Shown: in pieces, positions 44,144 to 52,911 of the stretch
Layout of the letters: every line of letters starts with the position of its first letter
Numbering within the stretch: position 1 is the stretch's first letter
Source: Roseibium album
GTDB lineage: Bacteria; Pseudomonadota; Alphaproteobacteria; Rhizobiales; Stappiaceae
DNA length: 64,000 nt
NCBI RefSeq assembly: GCF_001404515.1
Contig: NZ_CXWE01000007.1
Span: 310,001 to 374,000, forward strand
Reading direction: 5' to 3'
Translations under genes and position numbers: made by a program
The notes under the pieces: model-generated
What the model was told of the DNA's origin: nothing
The model's input: the letters and a program-made list of their open reading frames with translations, nothing else
Database searches by the model: none

Positions 44144-44670
44144 TTAAAACCCTCTTCCAGTCGGTTTTTTGTTTTCGCATCTGCCGGACACCGCTGCAAG
44201 GCCTGCAAGACCCGACACGGCGCCTGGCAATTGAGCAGCGACAGTTGGATTGACAACGAGAACCCCGATCATGGCTGCTACTGCAAAGGGGAAGGCCTCA
44301 ACATCACTGAAACGGGTAACAAACAAGTAACTGATGTAAGCTCCATCTGCGAACCCGTAGTCGGACGCGTCAAAAGAGGCATTTCTGCCGCCATCGGATG
44401 CAATTCGTTTCGACCCTGAAACGGCGAAGGTCCCCCACCGGACAGCGAAAATCGGTTACAACGCCAATATTGACTCCGAAACTGGGTGAAAGGAGCACAA
44501 ATTGTTGCCAGCAATTACACCGCTTGCGTCAAAGGTCGTTTGAACGACAAACGCGGTGCCGACAACTGCGGCATCGTCGAATGTCAAATCTGCATCTGTC
44601 ACAGGTGCTGCTTGGGCGACGCTCGCCTATGTCATGACCGCAGAGACAGCAACAAAGATTGGTTCATTTG
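44144..44670 (-). pseudogene. Decayed secreted-protein gene with signal peptide and PEP/VPLPA-CTERM-like tail
   Basis: A single minus-strand frame from about 44670 to TAA 44144 contains two in-frame stops, TAG at 44627-44629 and TAA at 44456-44458. It reads like an exported protein: a hydrophobic IFVAVSAVM then stop, ASVAQAAPVTDADLTF (a plausible signal-peptidase site after AQA), and a long middle with SFDASDYGFADGAYISY. The C-terminal QLPGAVSGLAGLAAVSGR and lysines recall the P-L-P-x-x-x-x-L-L-x-x-G-L-x-x-L-A...R-R-K sorting tail. The only uninterrupted piece is 44144-44326. Loss of function is inferred from the stops; the tail assignment is tentative because the hydrophobic stretch is short. 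Confidence 0.42.
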
Positions 44671-44671
44671 A

Positions 44672-44698
44672 AACTCCCGGAACTCCCGGAACTTCCGC
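44672..44698 (+). repeat. Three tandem 9-bp units
   Basis: AACTCCCGG occurs at 44672-44680 and 44681-44689, with a degenerate third copy AACTTCCGC at 44690-44698. It lies next to the N-terminal end of the decayed gene, where it would translate as VPGVPG-like residues on the minus strand. Confidence 0.7.
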
Positions 44699-44825
44699 AA
44701 GTTTCGAAAGGAACAGTGTTAGGGTGGTTTTGGGAACAAGCCTCCACGTTACCCAAATGGGTAAAGCAATCGGCGAGAAAATGTGGAAGTTTTCGGGTGA
44801 GTGATTGTAAGCAAGGTATTTTAAA

Positions 44826-46403
44826 TTGCCGGGTAATTTGCATTCAGAATTCCAGCGAGTGTTTTCCGTTCTTCCGGATGACCTGGTGCAAGCTGCCTCA
44901 GACGAAGCCCTGAGAAGATTGAAGTCGGAGCAACATGAGGTCAATCCAACGCTGAAGTGGGCCGATTTCACCAGGTCCGGCCGGTTTCTGCGTGGGGGTT
45001 CCACTACGTTGTCGGATTACCTGACCCGTTTCGTCAGCGAGCCCTCGAGCGATCTTGTCCTCGGCGAAATGGCAAGTGTCGTGGCAGACGGTGGCGCGGA
45101 GGCGGGGCGGGTCCTGTACCAGCGAGACACAAACACGTTTTTCTGGTTCCTGCCTGTGTATGATGCACCGGCCCACTCCGGATCCACGCCATTCGTCCGC
45201 GGTTTCAGGATCAATCAGGAGACATTCGATTCAGTCGTCATGCACTTCAACAGCGGGCGCGGACTGACGGCATCAGAGCGACGTGTGGCCTTTCAGTTGC
45301 TGGGCGGCTTGTCACTTCGCGAAGCATCTGAACTCGACGATGTCGGGATAGAAACCAAACGTGCGCACATCAAAAGTGCGTCCGCAAAGATGCAGTGCAA
45401 TGGCCAACTGGATCTGGTGCGCATTCTGCTGGGGCAGATGGTGCATGTTCTGAATCTCTCCAACGACGTTTCGCAGCAGGCAAAGGTCATCGAGGGATTT
45501 CTGGCGGACCATATCAAGCAGGGCGCTTCACTCCTGGTACAAAGCAGAGACGATGGCGAAAAGATCTATGTGATCGAGATTGGGCCCGAGACCGGAATCC
45601 CGGTGCTCGTTTGTCATGGAATGATGTTCGGTATGCTGATTTCCGGCGTGCTGGAGGATTTGTGCACCCATGGCATCCGTCTGGTTATCCCGGTGCGCCG
45701 CGGATATCTCGATGCACGCCCTGTTCTGGGGCTCCGGGCAAAAACGCACCATGTGGAAGCCAGCCTGAAGGACCTAGAGTTCCTGATGCGAAACATGCCC
45801 TCGGGTCAGAGGTTTCTCCTTGGGCAATCCTTTGGAGGTGCCCTGTCGCTTGAATTTGCAAGTCGCTTCCCGGACCTGGTCGATAAACTGATACTCGTCT
45901 CGACAAATCTTGCGCACGCAAATCCAGACAAGGAAGGCATCGCGAGCAACCTCTACAACGCATATCGGCGGTTGATCGAAACAGAAAGTCTTGCGCGTTC
46001 GGTGACACTGGAATTCAGTGCTCACTACCCTGACGAAAACCGGTCACGCTGGATCTTGCATCGCATGTTCAGCGCGAGTGCGTCGGACCTGGATGTATTG
46101 GAAGGCAAGGGCAATGCATCGCCCGTGTATGGATGGTTTTCCGAATTGTACCAGACATCGGTGTCCGGAATTGCCGAAGACTATTCCTTCGCGCTGCAGC
46201 GCCTTCGGCTTCCAGGTCAAACCAAGGCAAAGCTCCTGATTCTGCATGGAAGCGAAGATCCCCTGACCGATCTTGAAGATGTCAGGGAGGTGGTGTCAGA
46301 CCGGCCGGATGCGCTGGTTCTGCCAGTTGAGGGAGCCGGACATTTTCTTTCCGCATCCCACAGCGACAGTTTGTGGAAACATGTAAGGCAGCACGTCCAG
46401 TAG
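44826..46403 (+). CDS. LuxR-type HTH fused to alpha/beta hydrolase
   Basis: The protein has 525 residues. The N-terminal 145 residues match no domain I know. Residues about 147-205 look like a LuxR-type HTH (LTASERRVAFQLLGGLSLREASELDDVG ... KRAHIKSASAKM), with E-x-x-V-x-x-L-L-x-G as in GerE-like domains. Residues about 245-525 are an alpha/beta hydrolase with nucleophile Ser335 in LLGQSFGGAL, acid D477 or D481 (HGSEDPLTD), and His505 in EGAGHF. The start is TTG 44826, with GCAAGG upstream and a stop codon only six codons before; TTG 44838 is the alternative. No ATG fits. A hydrolase domain may act as ligand sensor for the HTH (inference). Confidence 0.75.
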   Translation: MPGNLHSEFQRVFSVLPDDLVQAASDEALRRLKSEQHEVNPTLKWADFTRSGRFLRGGSTTLSDYLTRFVSEPSSDLVLGEMASVVADGGAEAGRVLYQRDTNTFFWFLPVYDAPAHSGSTPFVRGFRINQETFDSVVMHFNSGRGLTASERRVAFQLLGGLSLREASELDDVGIETKRAHIKSASAKMQCNGQLDLVRILLGQMVHVLNLSNDVSQQAKVIEGFLADHIKQGASLLVQSRDDGEKIYVIEIGPETGIPVLVCHGMMFGMLISGVLEDLCTHGIRLVIPVRRGYLDARPVLGLRAKTHHVEASLKDLEFLMRNMPSGQRFLLGQSFGGALSLEFASRFPDLVDKLILVSTNLAHANPDKEGIASNLYNAYRRLIETESLARSVTLEFSAHYPDENRSRWILHRMFSASASDLDVLEGKGNASPVYGWFSELYQTSVSGIAEDYSFALQRLRLPGQTKAKLLILHGSEDPLTDLEDVREVVSDRPDALVLPVEGAGHFLSASHSDSLWKHVRQHVQ

Positions 46404-46533
46404 GCTGCGCGTATCAATTGAACGTGCCATCTGCTTCCCGGTTCAACCTGCAGCCTTGGAACAATACTGGTGGATTGGAGCTTCCTGGTGGTCGGTTAAG
46501 GTTTGCTCCAATTCAGCAAGGTTCAACAAGCCA

Positions 46534-47928
46534 TTAACCGGGGGAAATCATCTGGTCCGGGCGGACGAGCCGGTCAAATTCCTCGGCGGTGACATAACCC
46601 AGGTTGAGAGCCTCTTGCCGCAGCGAAGTGCCGTTCTTGTGCGCGGTCTTCGCGATTTCGGTTGCCTTGTCATATCCGATGGCAGGTGCCAGTGCAGTCA
46701 CCAGCATCAGCGATCGTTCCATCAGGGCCTTGATGTTGTCTTCGTTTGCCGTGATGCCGGCAACGCAGCGATCGGTAAAGCTGATACATGCGTCCGACAG
46801 TAACCGGATCGATTGCAGCATCGCGTAGGCCATGACGGGCTTGTAGACGTTCAGTTCGAAATGGCCCTGGCTGCCGGCAATGGACATCGTCGTCTCGTTG
46901 CCGAAGACCTGTGCACACACCATGGTCATGGCTTCGCACTGGGTCGGGTTGACCTTGCCCGGCATGATGGACGACCCGGGCTCGTTTTCGGGTAGCGACA
47001 GTTCACCCAGCCCGGATCGCGGTCCGGACCCCAGCAGCCGGATGTCGTTCGCGATCTTGAAAAGGGACGTCGCAACGGTGTTGAGCGCGCCATGCGCATA
47101 GACATAGGCATCGTGTGCTGCGAGTGCCTCGAACTTGTTCGGTGCGGTCCGGAAAGGCAGGCCGGTAATGGTTGCGACTTCTGCGGCAAATTTCTCGGCG
47201 AAGCCCTTTTTGGTGTTGAGGCCGGTGCCAACGGCCGTCCCCCCCTGCGCAAGTTCATAAAGGCCGTCGGATGCTTCGCCGACGCGGCCGATTCCTTTTT
47301 CGATCTGAGCGGCATAGCCGCCAAATTCCTGACCAAGAGTGAGCGGCGTCGCATCCTGGGTGTGGGTTCGCCCGATCTTGACGATATCCGCCCATTCTTC
47401 CGACTTCGCGCTCAGGGCCGCCTTGAGGTGGGCAAGGGCGGGCAGGAGAGACTTCTGGATTTCACGAGCGGCGGAAATGTGCATTGCCGTTGGAAACGTG
47501 TCGTTGGACGACTGGCTCATGTTGCAATGATCGTTGGGGTGCACAGGTGTCTTCGACCCGATCTTGCCGCCAAGTATTTCAATCGCCCTGTTGGCGATCA
47601 CTTCATTTGCATTCATGTTCGATTGCGTGCCCGACCCGGTCTGCCAGACAACCAGCGGGAAATTGTCGTCAAACTTTCCGGTGGCAACCTCGCCGGCGGC
47701 CTGATCAATGGCCGCTGCCAGATCCGGTGCCAGCTTGCCCTGGTCCTTGTTCACCCGTGCCGCGGCCTGTTTGATGATCCCGAGTGCATGCACCAGCGGC
47801 AGCGGCATGGTTTCACCGCCGATCGGAAAGTTGATGAGCGAGCGGGCTGTCTGCGCGCCGTAGTATTTGTCACCCGGAATATCCAGAGCACCGAACGAGT
47901 CGCTTTCCTTGCGGTCTGGTTTGGACAT
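46534..47928 (-). CDS. fumC: Class II fumarate hydratase
   Basis: This 464-residue FumC interconverts fumarate and L-malate in the TCA cycle without an iron-sulfur cluster. Signatures present are [28 protein letters not shown], the [16 protein letters not shown] segment and the mobile SS-loop [13 protein letters not shown]. Length is normal. ATG 47928 is preferred with GAGGTG upstream; an ATG five codons earlier is possible. It is a single gene with no obvious operon partner. The 130 bases between it and the hydrolase-fusion gene contain only a loose GGTTAA/TTAACC dyad near 46495-46540. Confidence 0.96.
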   Translation of the reverse strand: MSKPDRKESDSFGALDIPGDKYYGAQTARSLINFPIGGETMPLPLVHALGIIKQAAARVNKDQGKLAPDLAAAIDQAAGEVATGKFDDNFPLVVWQTGSGTQSNMNANEVIANRAIEILGGKIGSKTPVHPNDHCNMSQSSNDTFPTAMHISAAREIQKSLLPALAHLKAALSAKSEEWADIVKIGRTHTQDATPLTLGQEFGGYAAQIEKGIGRVGEASDGLYELAQGGTAVGTGLNTKKGFAEKFAAEVATITGLPFRTAPNKFEALAAHDAYVYAHGALNTVATSLFKIANDIRLLGSGPRSGLGELSLPENEPGSSIMPGKVNPTQCEAMTMVCAQVFGNETTMSIAGSQGHFELNVYKPVMAYAMLQSIRLLSDACISFTDRCVAGITANEDNIKALMERSLMLVTALAPAIGYDKATEIAKTAHKNGTSLRQEALNLGYVTAEEFDRLVRPDQMISPG

Positions 47929-48326
47929 GATCACCTCTTGCAAACTGGGAGTTTCAGGTCGAATTTGACTGGTGTTTCAGGAACTGGCGTCAAGATCGTC
48001 CGGGCTTGTTCCATCGGCAGGGTTCGGGAAATTGCATTTGTCCGAATGAACCCTGTTCGAGCGCAACCGGTTGAATTGACACCGGCCGCAAATCTCACTG
48101 TGCAGTATGTGCACGCATTTGATCTGGAATACGACCCTTAAATTTGCAGCGTGACCGACTTCGATCATTGGCGCAGCCGTTTCACCGGTGGCCGCAGCCT
48201 TTGTGACGACGAGGCGTCAGCAGTGGACTGGATCGGACATGGAACCTCATGCCATGATCCGCGTGTCTTGCCGTCACGGCGGTGCCGACCTGGCTCTCAG
48301 CCAATCCGAACAAGGGGGACCGACAT
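47929..48326. other. Intergenic region, 398 bases
   Basis: This is the divergent gap between fumC (minus) and the phosphodiesterase gene (plus), so both promoters should lie here. No confident -35/-10 pair, hairpin or small gene was found. The only other notable point is a GGGGGAC ribosome-binding stretch at 48313-48319 that sets the TTG start of the next gene. Confidence 0.45.
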
Positions 48327-49118
48327 TTGAAAGTGGAAATCGATCCGGGCCGGAACATTGAGGTGTTGCACATTACAGACACCCATCTGGCTCCTGAAAC
48401 AGCACCGTCTGTCCCGCCGAAATCGTTGGCTGATGCCGCAGCGATGCTGAATGGATCGACAACGGATGAAACCTTTGAACGCATTCTGGAAAGCGTTTCG
48501 GATGTCGGGTTTGATCTGGTTCTGCACACCGGTGACCTGCTCGAAAATGCCGATGAAGCGGCATACGAAAAAGCGCTCGATCAACTGGCGCGGCTCGAAA
48601 GACCGCTGCTGGTCTCACCCGGAAATCATGATGATCCGGAGATGCTCGGCGCGAAACTGCAGCAAAACGGAATCGAAAGACGCTGCATTGATGCAGGGAA
48701 TTGGCGAATTGTCGTGCTCGATTCCAATTTGGGCGACCAGGGCGGGCTATTGGGTGAAGCTGAACTCTTGACACTCGGCGGGTTGGCAAAGGAGTGGGAC
48801 GGGCACGTCCTGGTAGGTCTTCATCATCCGCCGCTTTCAACCTGCGCGGACCCTGATTGCACACTTGCAGATGCCGACGCGTTCCTGGATGTCGTCAACA
48901 GCGCAGGGAATGTTCGCGCCGTTGCAAGCGGTCATCTTCATTCCGCATCGGAGGCTGAACGCACCGGCGTCAAATATCTTCTCGGTCCTTCAACATGTCT
49001 GCAGCTGGTTCATGAACATCCACTGCCCGAACACAATCGAACGCCCACAAAAGGTGGCTTGAGACGAATACAGCTGCTGCCAACGGGCGAGGTGCACTCG
49101 ACGCTTCACTGGATATGA
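48327..49118 (+). CDS. Class III cyclic-nucleotide phosphodiesterase-like metallophosphoesterase (CpdA family)
   Basis: This 263-residue calcineurin-like phosphoesterase has the full set of metal motifs: HITDTHL, HTGDLLE, SPGNHDD, GLHHPP and ASGHLHSA. This order and length match CpdA, which hydrolyses cAMP, but members also act on other phosphodiesters. The start is taken as TTG 48327 because AAGGGGGAC lies 8 bases upstream; a GTG at 48282 has no such site. Single gene, not clearly linked to its neighbours. Confidence 0.87.
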   Translation: MKVEIDPGRNIEVLHITDTHLAPETAPSVPPKSLADAAAMLNGSTTDETFERILESVSDVGFDLVLHTGDLLENADEAAYEKALDQLARLERPLLVSPGNHDDPEMLGAKLQQNGIERRCIDAGNWRIVVLDSNLGDQGGLLGEAELLTLGGLAKEWDGHVLVGLHHPPLSTCADPDCTLADADAFLDVVNSAGNVRAVASGHLHSASEAERTGVKYLLGPSTCLQLVHEHPLPEHNRTPTKGGLRRIQLLPTGEVHSTLHWI

Positions 49119-49641
49119 GCCCGCTTCGAAAACACCGTCATTTTTGTTGGCAGGGCTGTGCCCGCGTCACCGCTACAAGCTATTTCCGTGTCTGCAGGCC
49201 GAATAGTCACGATGGCGGACCACTTCCGTAGCGGAGGATCACGCCGTCCTTGCCAGTGTGAATGTTCTGGCCTGTCTCGTCCTCCTGGACCGCAACCTTA
49301 CCATCAGAGAATCTCAGTGATCCTGGGATGTTCGGGTGAAGTCGAACGGATCGAATTCTGCTACCGCGAAATGGAACACTGACACAATTCGATCATGAGG
49401 CCCTGTCGGTTTCTGTTTCGGTGATCTGATTGATCAGAGGAAAAACGGAAGGGTGCGCGCGTCCTGCATTTGTACAAAGGCCCCAAATTCAAACGTCACC
49501 TCAGGTTCTACGTCCCAGAAAGGTCGCATGACTGGATCGCGCGCCCGCAACTTGTTTTTGACCGTTTTTCGCCATGCTCCCGCAAGCCGATGCTCGTTGG
49601 CGATCGAGTAGATGTCCGGCAAGAACGGTCGGTGTCCAATG
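49119..49641. other. Intergenic region, 523 bases
   Basis: Convergent gap between the phosphodiesterase gene (plus) and the NicX-like gene (minus). The longest minus-strand frame (49434-49679) would encode 81 residues with no recognisable motif and overlaps the end of the next gene; I do not call it. No terminator hairpin with T-run was found. Confidence 0.45.
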
Positions 49642-50721
49642 CTATTGTGATAGGCCGACCGGAAGCGGGTGTTCTGCAAGAAGCGTCGACAATTCCGGCC
49701 TTGCTTTCACAACTGCGGCAGTTTGCTCAAAATTTTGCGGCTGCAGGCATCCATCGCGCCACAGTGCCTTGCCATCGAAGGCAATTGTCGGATCCAGAAC
49801 CATCCAGCAGATTTCGCCCGGAGGCGAGCTTCCGCATGTGTGAAAGTGCAGAAAGCGCGGATTTCCGAAAATATTGTTTGACCAACGGTCAGGATCATCA
49901 TCGATATTGCCTTCATAGAAACATGCCGGATGAATGCCGGCATGCCACGAGTGAATGGCATCCTTATCGAGATCAAATTGATCCGCTACCTTGAAATAGT
50001 GGTCTTCAATTGTCTTGACGCTGTGCCGGTCACCCTCAAATCCTACAATTCGCCCCCTGTCGACATGCGCCATAACAACACCGTCGATACGCACAGATGC
50101 GGGTGAATAAGATCGCGAACCGGTGGGTGTCAGCCAGCGCTTCAGCGCCACCTGACCGCTGATCGAACGTGTAAGGACTGGCTGCGGTACGCAGAGGGGA
50201 AATCTCTTGACCGAGACTTCTCCATCAACAACATCCTCCATCTCAACCCGGCCTTCCAGGCGCGTGCCCAGGGGACAGATGATCGACACGCGATCCGAAG
50301 TTCGTGCCACCGCGTCGACTGACGTCTTCATCGCAACCATGGCATCATGGTTTGTTGCCGCGTAGGCGGATTTCAGTGACTTCTGGTTCCGCACATAGAG
50401 CATGGCAACATTTTTGCCGGGCAGCTTGTCGGCAAACCTGTCCTGATCACCGATACGGGCGAGAAAAACAATCGTATCGTGTGCAGCCAACTGGTCTTCA
50501 TAGTCCGCCGGGAGTGTGTCGTCAGGGGCGCCGACAAGAATTGTCGATACACGGCACCCGGACTCCTCAAGAGCGGTCTTGATAAGGCCGGGAGCCGCTG
50601 TGTCGTACCAGCCGAGCGCCGGATTCTCGCAAACAATCAGAACGAAGTCACCGGCCTTCACCTTCATGCAATTCTGCAGTAGGTTTTGGACGCCGCCTTT
50701 CGTTTTGAAAGGTGTCCTCAT
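49642..50721 (-). CDS. NicX/M29-aminopeptidase-like protein, function unknown
   Basis: This 359-residue protein opens LLQNCMKVKAGDFVLIVCEN, like the N terminus of M29 and 2,5-dihydroxypyridine dioxygenase (NicX) proteins. It continues with an ISGQV...AHVDRGRIVGFEGDR...VKTIEDHYF segment that resembles the NicX C-terminal half. In NicX the iron ligands are two His and one Asp; here HSWHAGIHP may supply one, but the C-H-L-D stretch is replaced by ICWMVLDP, so the metal site is altered or absent. It is the last gene of a six-gene operon and overlaps the XRE-cupin gene by 4 bases. The fold assignment is tentative. Confidence 0.5.
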   Translation of the reverse strand: MRTPFKTKGGVQNLLQNCMKVKAGDFVLIVCENPALGWYDTAAPGLIKTALEESGCRVSTILVGAPDDTLPADYEDQLAAHDTIVFLARIGDQDRFADKLPGKNVAMLYVRNQKSLKSAYAATNHDAMVAMKTSVDAVARTSDRVSIICPLGTRLEGRVEMEDVVDGEVSVKRFPLCVPQPVLTRSISGQVALKRWLTPTGSRSYSPASVRIDGVVMAHVDRGRIVGFEGDRHSVKTIEDHYFKVADQFDLDKDAIHSWHAGIHPACFYEGNIDDDPDRWSNNIFGNPRFLHFHTCGSSPPGEICWMVLDPTIAFDGKALWRDGCLQPQNFEQTAAVVKARPELSTLLAEHPLPVGLSQ

Positions 50722-51299
50722 CGCTGCACCTCGGCCTGCACTGTCAGGAATCTGAATTCAGGTGTGTGCACTGACAGGATTCCATGACGCATCTCGGCGT
50801 CGACGCAAATGCTGTCTCCCGCCCGCAAGGTGAATTCCTGTTTCCCATAGCCGTACACGGCCTCTCCCTCGAGCGCGTGAACGAAGACGACACCATTGCC
50901 CACGTAGACCGGCGGAATGGCCTCCTGGCGTTTTAGTGTCACGATGCGGGCGCCGAACTGCAGATCACGCCGCAGATGAATCGCGAGGTTTTCGTATTCA
51001 TGAACATGTTCGTCGACGATACGGGTCGATTTGAGGCCTGCACCGTTTTCAACAAACGTGTAATCCGTGTAATTCGATGTTGTTTCACGAAACAGGCTTA
51101 CAAGAGGAATTTTCAGTGCGGTGGCCAGCGCGCTCAGCGTTGAAATCGACGGTGAGACCTGTCCGCTTTCGATTCGGCTTATCATCGCGCCGGAAACGCC
51201 GGACAGTGCGGCAAGATGCCTGGCGGAAAATCCGTTTCGAAGTCTGAAATCCTTGAGTGCGGCGCCGATTGCACCGTCGATGTCATTGTTCATATTCAC
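50718..51299 (-). CDS. XRE-family regulator with C-terminal cupin
   Basis: This 193-residue protein has an N-terminal HTH_3 (about 12-66; LKDFRLRNGFSARHLAALSG, ISRIESGQVSPSISTLSAL) and a C-terminal cupin (about 115-185; VVFVHALEGEAVYGYG, LRAGDSICVDAEMRHGIL). PuuR and similar repressors of amine and amino acid catabolism share this form. It overlaps the oxygenase gene before it (ATGA) and the NicX-like gene after it by 4 bases each. It thus sits inside the operon it presumably regulates. Confidence 0.9.
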   Translation of the reverse strand: MNMNNDIDGAIGAALKDFRLRNGFSARHLAALSGVSGAMISRIESGQVSPSISTLSALATALKIPLVSLFRETTSNYTDYTFVENGAGLKSTRIVDEHVHEYENLAIHLRRDLQFGARIVTLKRQEAIPPVYVGNGVVFVHALEGEAVYGYGKQEFTLRAGDSICVDAEMRHGILSVHTPEFRFLTVQAEVQR

Positions 51300-52264
51300 T
51301 CGGTTTTCCGGTAGGCGAAGGCGCGGTCAAACCGCCACTGAAGGTATTCACCGCAGGTCGTGGCACTTTCGGCAGGCATATGACCGGCACCGAAGATTTG
51401 CCGCGCATCAATAACGGTTTCAGGGTTCGGATCAAATGCCAGCACCAGCGAAAGACGTTCCCGACCGGAGCTGTTCACGACCCTGTGCGGGGTCGACTTG
51501 TAGGCGCCGCCGGTCCACCGGGCAAGAAGATCGGCAACGTTGACGATCAGGGTTCCCTCGATGGGGGGAGCCTGCAGCCATTCGCCGTCAATGTTCTCGA
51601 TCTGGAGACCGCCGACAGCGTCCTGGCACAAAAGTGTCAGGACGCCGAAATCGGTGTGGGGACCAACGCCGAACTGGTCGGCCCCCATGTCTTCCGGTTG
51701 GGCCGGATAGTAGACGAACGAGGCCCTGCTCAACGGACGTGAGGCTGTTTTGAGGAAAAATCCCTCTTCAAGTCCAAGACCAAGCGCGAAACCGCGCATC
51801 AGATGATGCGCCACCTCATGCGCCTGGCGGAAATAGTCCATGGCCGCCGGTTCGACATCCGGAAGGAACTCGGGCCACTGGTTGCGGCCTCTGAGCGGAT
51901 GATCGGCAACAGTGTCGCCGTTTTCATCTTGCATGCCCCAAACGAAGCTCTCCTTCAGGTCCGCCTTCAACTTGTCGCCCATTTTGGCGCCACCCGAAGC
52001 CAGCCATCCGCGATGGCTGGCGGACACACGTACGGTTTCTTTCTGCTCCGGCGGGCTTCGAAAAAAGTCGAAGGCAAGGTTGCGGGCTGCCGAGATGCAG
52101 GTCTCCGGAATGCCATGACCGCTGATATAGATGAATCCCAGACCGGTACTGGCCGCGTGCAGATCTTTGGCCACCGAATGCGGATCGGTTCCGTCTCGCA
52201 GGGAAGTGATGTCGATGACCGGGATCTCGTTCGAGTCCATCGGTTTGGCTTCAGCGTAGACCAT
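51296..52264 (-). CDS. 2-oxoglutarate/Fe(II)-dependent oxygenase, isopenicillin N synthase-like
   Basis: This 322-residue member of the plant-type/IPNS-like oxygenases has a DIOX_N domain at residues about 13-120 and a catalytic domain after 175. The iron triad is H203, D205 (GPHTDFGVLTLL) and H260 (STPHRV), with R270-x-S272 as the co-substrate site. Such enzymes hydroxylate or cleave small molecules in the cytosol. ATG 52264 follows AGGCGG; an in-frame start five codons earlier exists. It is 60 bases downstream of the AhpD-like gene. With the amino-acid-type importer of the same operon, an amino acid or heterocycle is a likely substrate. Confidence 0.9.
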   Translation of the reverse strand: MVYAEAKPMDSNEIPVIDITSLRDGTDPHSVAKDLHAASTGLGFIYISGHGIPETCISAARNLAFDFFRSPPEQKETVRVSASHRGWLASGGAKMGDKLKADLKESFVWGMQDENGDTVADHPLRGRNQWPEFLPDVEPAAMDYFRQAHEVAHHLMRGFALGLGLEEGFFLKTASRPLSRASFVYYPAQPEDMGADQFGVGPHTDFGVLTLLCQDAVGGLQIENIDGEWLQAPPIEGTLIVNVADLLARWTGGAYKSTPHRVVNSSGRERLSLVLAFDPNPETVIDARQIFGAGHMPAESATTCGEYLQWRFDRAFAYRKTE

Positions 52265-52324
52265 GTTTCCGCCTGTCATTAGAAGAATTATTGCATTCTA
52301 TGCAAAACTTTTATCCATATGCAA

Positions 52325-52903
52325 CTACTTCGATGCGTAATATCCGACGGTATCTCCGTCTGTCGTGACCCCGAGGCCGTTCAGATGCCTGTTCACATAG
52401 TTGAAATAGCCGATGATCTGGTTGGCCTCCAGGATCTGGCCGTCATCCGCGCCGAGGTCACGCAGGGCGACAACATCCGATTTGGTCATGTCGGCGGGAC
52501 GCAGCGTAAGCTTTTCAGTGTAATTCAGCAGTTCCAGTTCCAGGCCTGAAAACGCATCTTCGGGCTGCCGAGCAGTGAGGGCCTTTTCAATTTGATCCGC
52601 CCGTGCGTCGTCGCCGATCAGATGGCGCGCATTTGCCCAATGATTGGCAAGCGAATACGGGCAGCCGTTCAGGATCGAAACATATGATGAAATGGTTTCC
52701 TGAAGCCATTCGGGCAGTGTGTTGGCGTCATCGTGCAGCGCGGCCCGGTAGAGGATGACGTGGCCCTTCATTGAATTGGGCCGCAGGGAATGCACGCGCA
52801 TCACATTGTCGACCGTGCCGTGCGGTGTTCGCGCTAGCTGAAGCACTTCCGTCAATTCGGCATCTGCGTCCTCGTCGGAGATCATTTCGATCCAGGCTGC
52901 CAT
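52325..52903 (-). CDS. AhpD/carboxymuconolactone decarboxylase-like protein (peroxidase-related)
   Basis: This 192-residue all-helical protein of the AhpD-like superfamily, peroxidase-related branch. The redox motif reads NGC81-P-Y-S84 ... H88, so the second cysteine of the usual C-x-x-C is serine. Without the pair it is unlikely to act as an alkylhydroperoxidase disulfide enzyme, though Cys81 and His88 could still do chemistry. It lies 8 bases downstream of the permease gene and 60 upstream of the oxygenase. Confidence 0.82.
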   Translation of the reverse strand: MAAWIEMISDEDADAELTEVLQLARTPHGTVDNVMRVHSLRPNSMKGHVILYRAALHDDANTLPEWLQETISSYVSILNGCPYSLANHWANARHLIGDDARADQIEKALTARQPEDAFSGLELELLNYTEKLTLRPADMTKSDVVALRDLGADDGQILEANQIIGYFNYVNRHLNGLGVTTDGDTVGYYASK

Positions 52904-52911
52904 GGTATCTC

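Noticed and set aside
44126-44419. 97-residue plus-strand frame with several cysteines (CKAC, CYC)
   Set aside because: The cysteines arise opposite a hydrophobic minus-strand sequence that has signal peptide and sorting-tail character; no Shine-Dalgarno and no family match.
46495-46540. GGTTAA...TTAACC inverted repeat as fumC terminator
   Set aside because: The arms are short and over 30 bases apart, with no GC-rich stem or T-run.
47092-48141. 349-residue plus-strand frame
   Set aside because: Lies antisense to most of fumC, whose motifs are unambiguous; the frame has no recognisable domain.
49434-49679. 81-residue minus-strand frame after the NicX-like gene
   Set aside because: Overlaps the end of the NicX-like gene in another frame, has no motif and no good ribosome-binding site.
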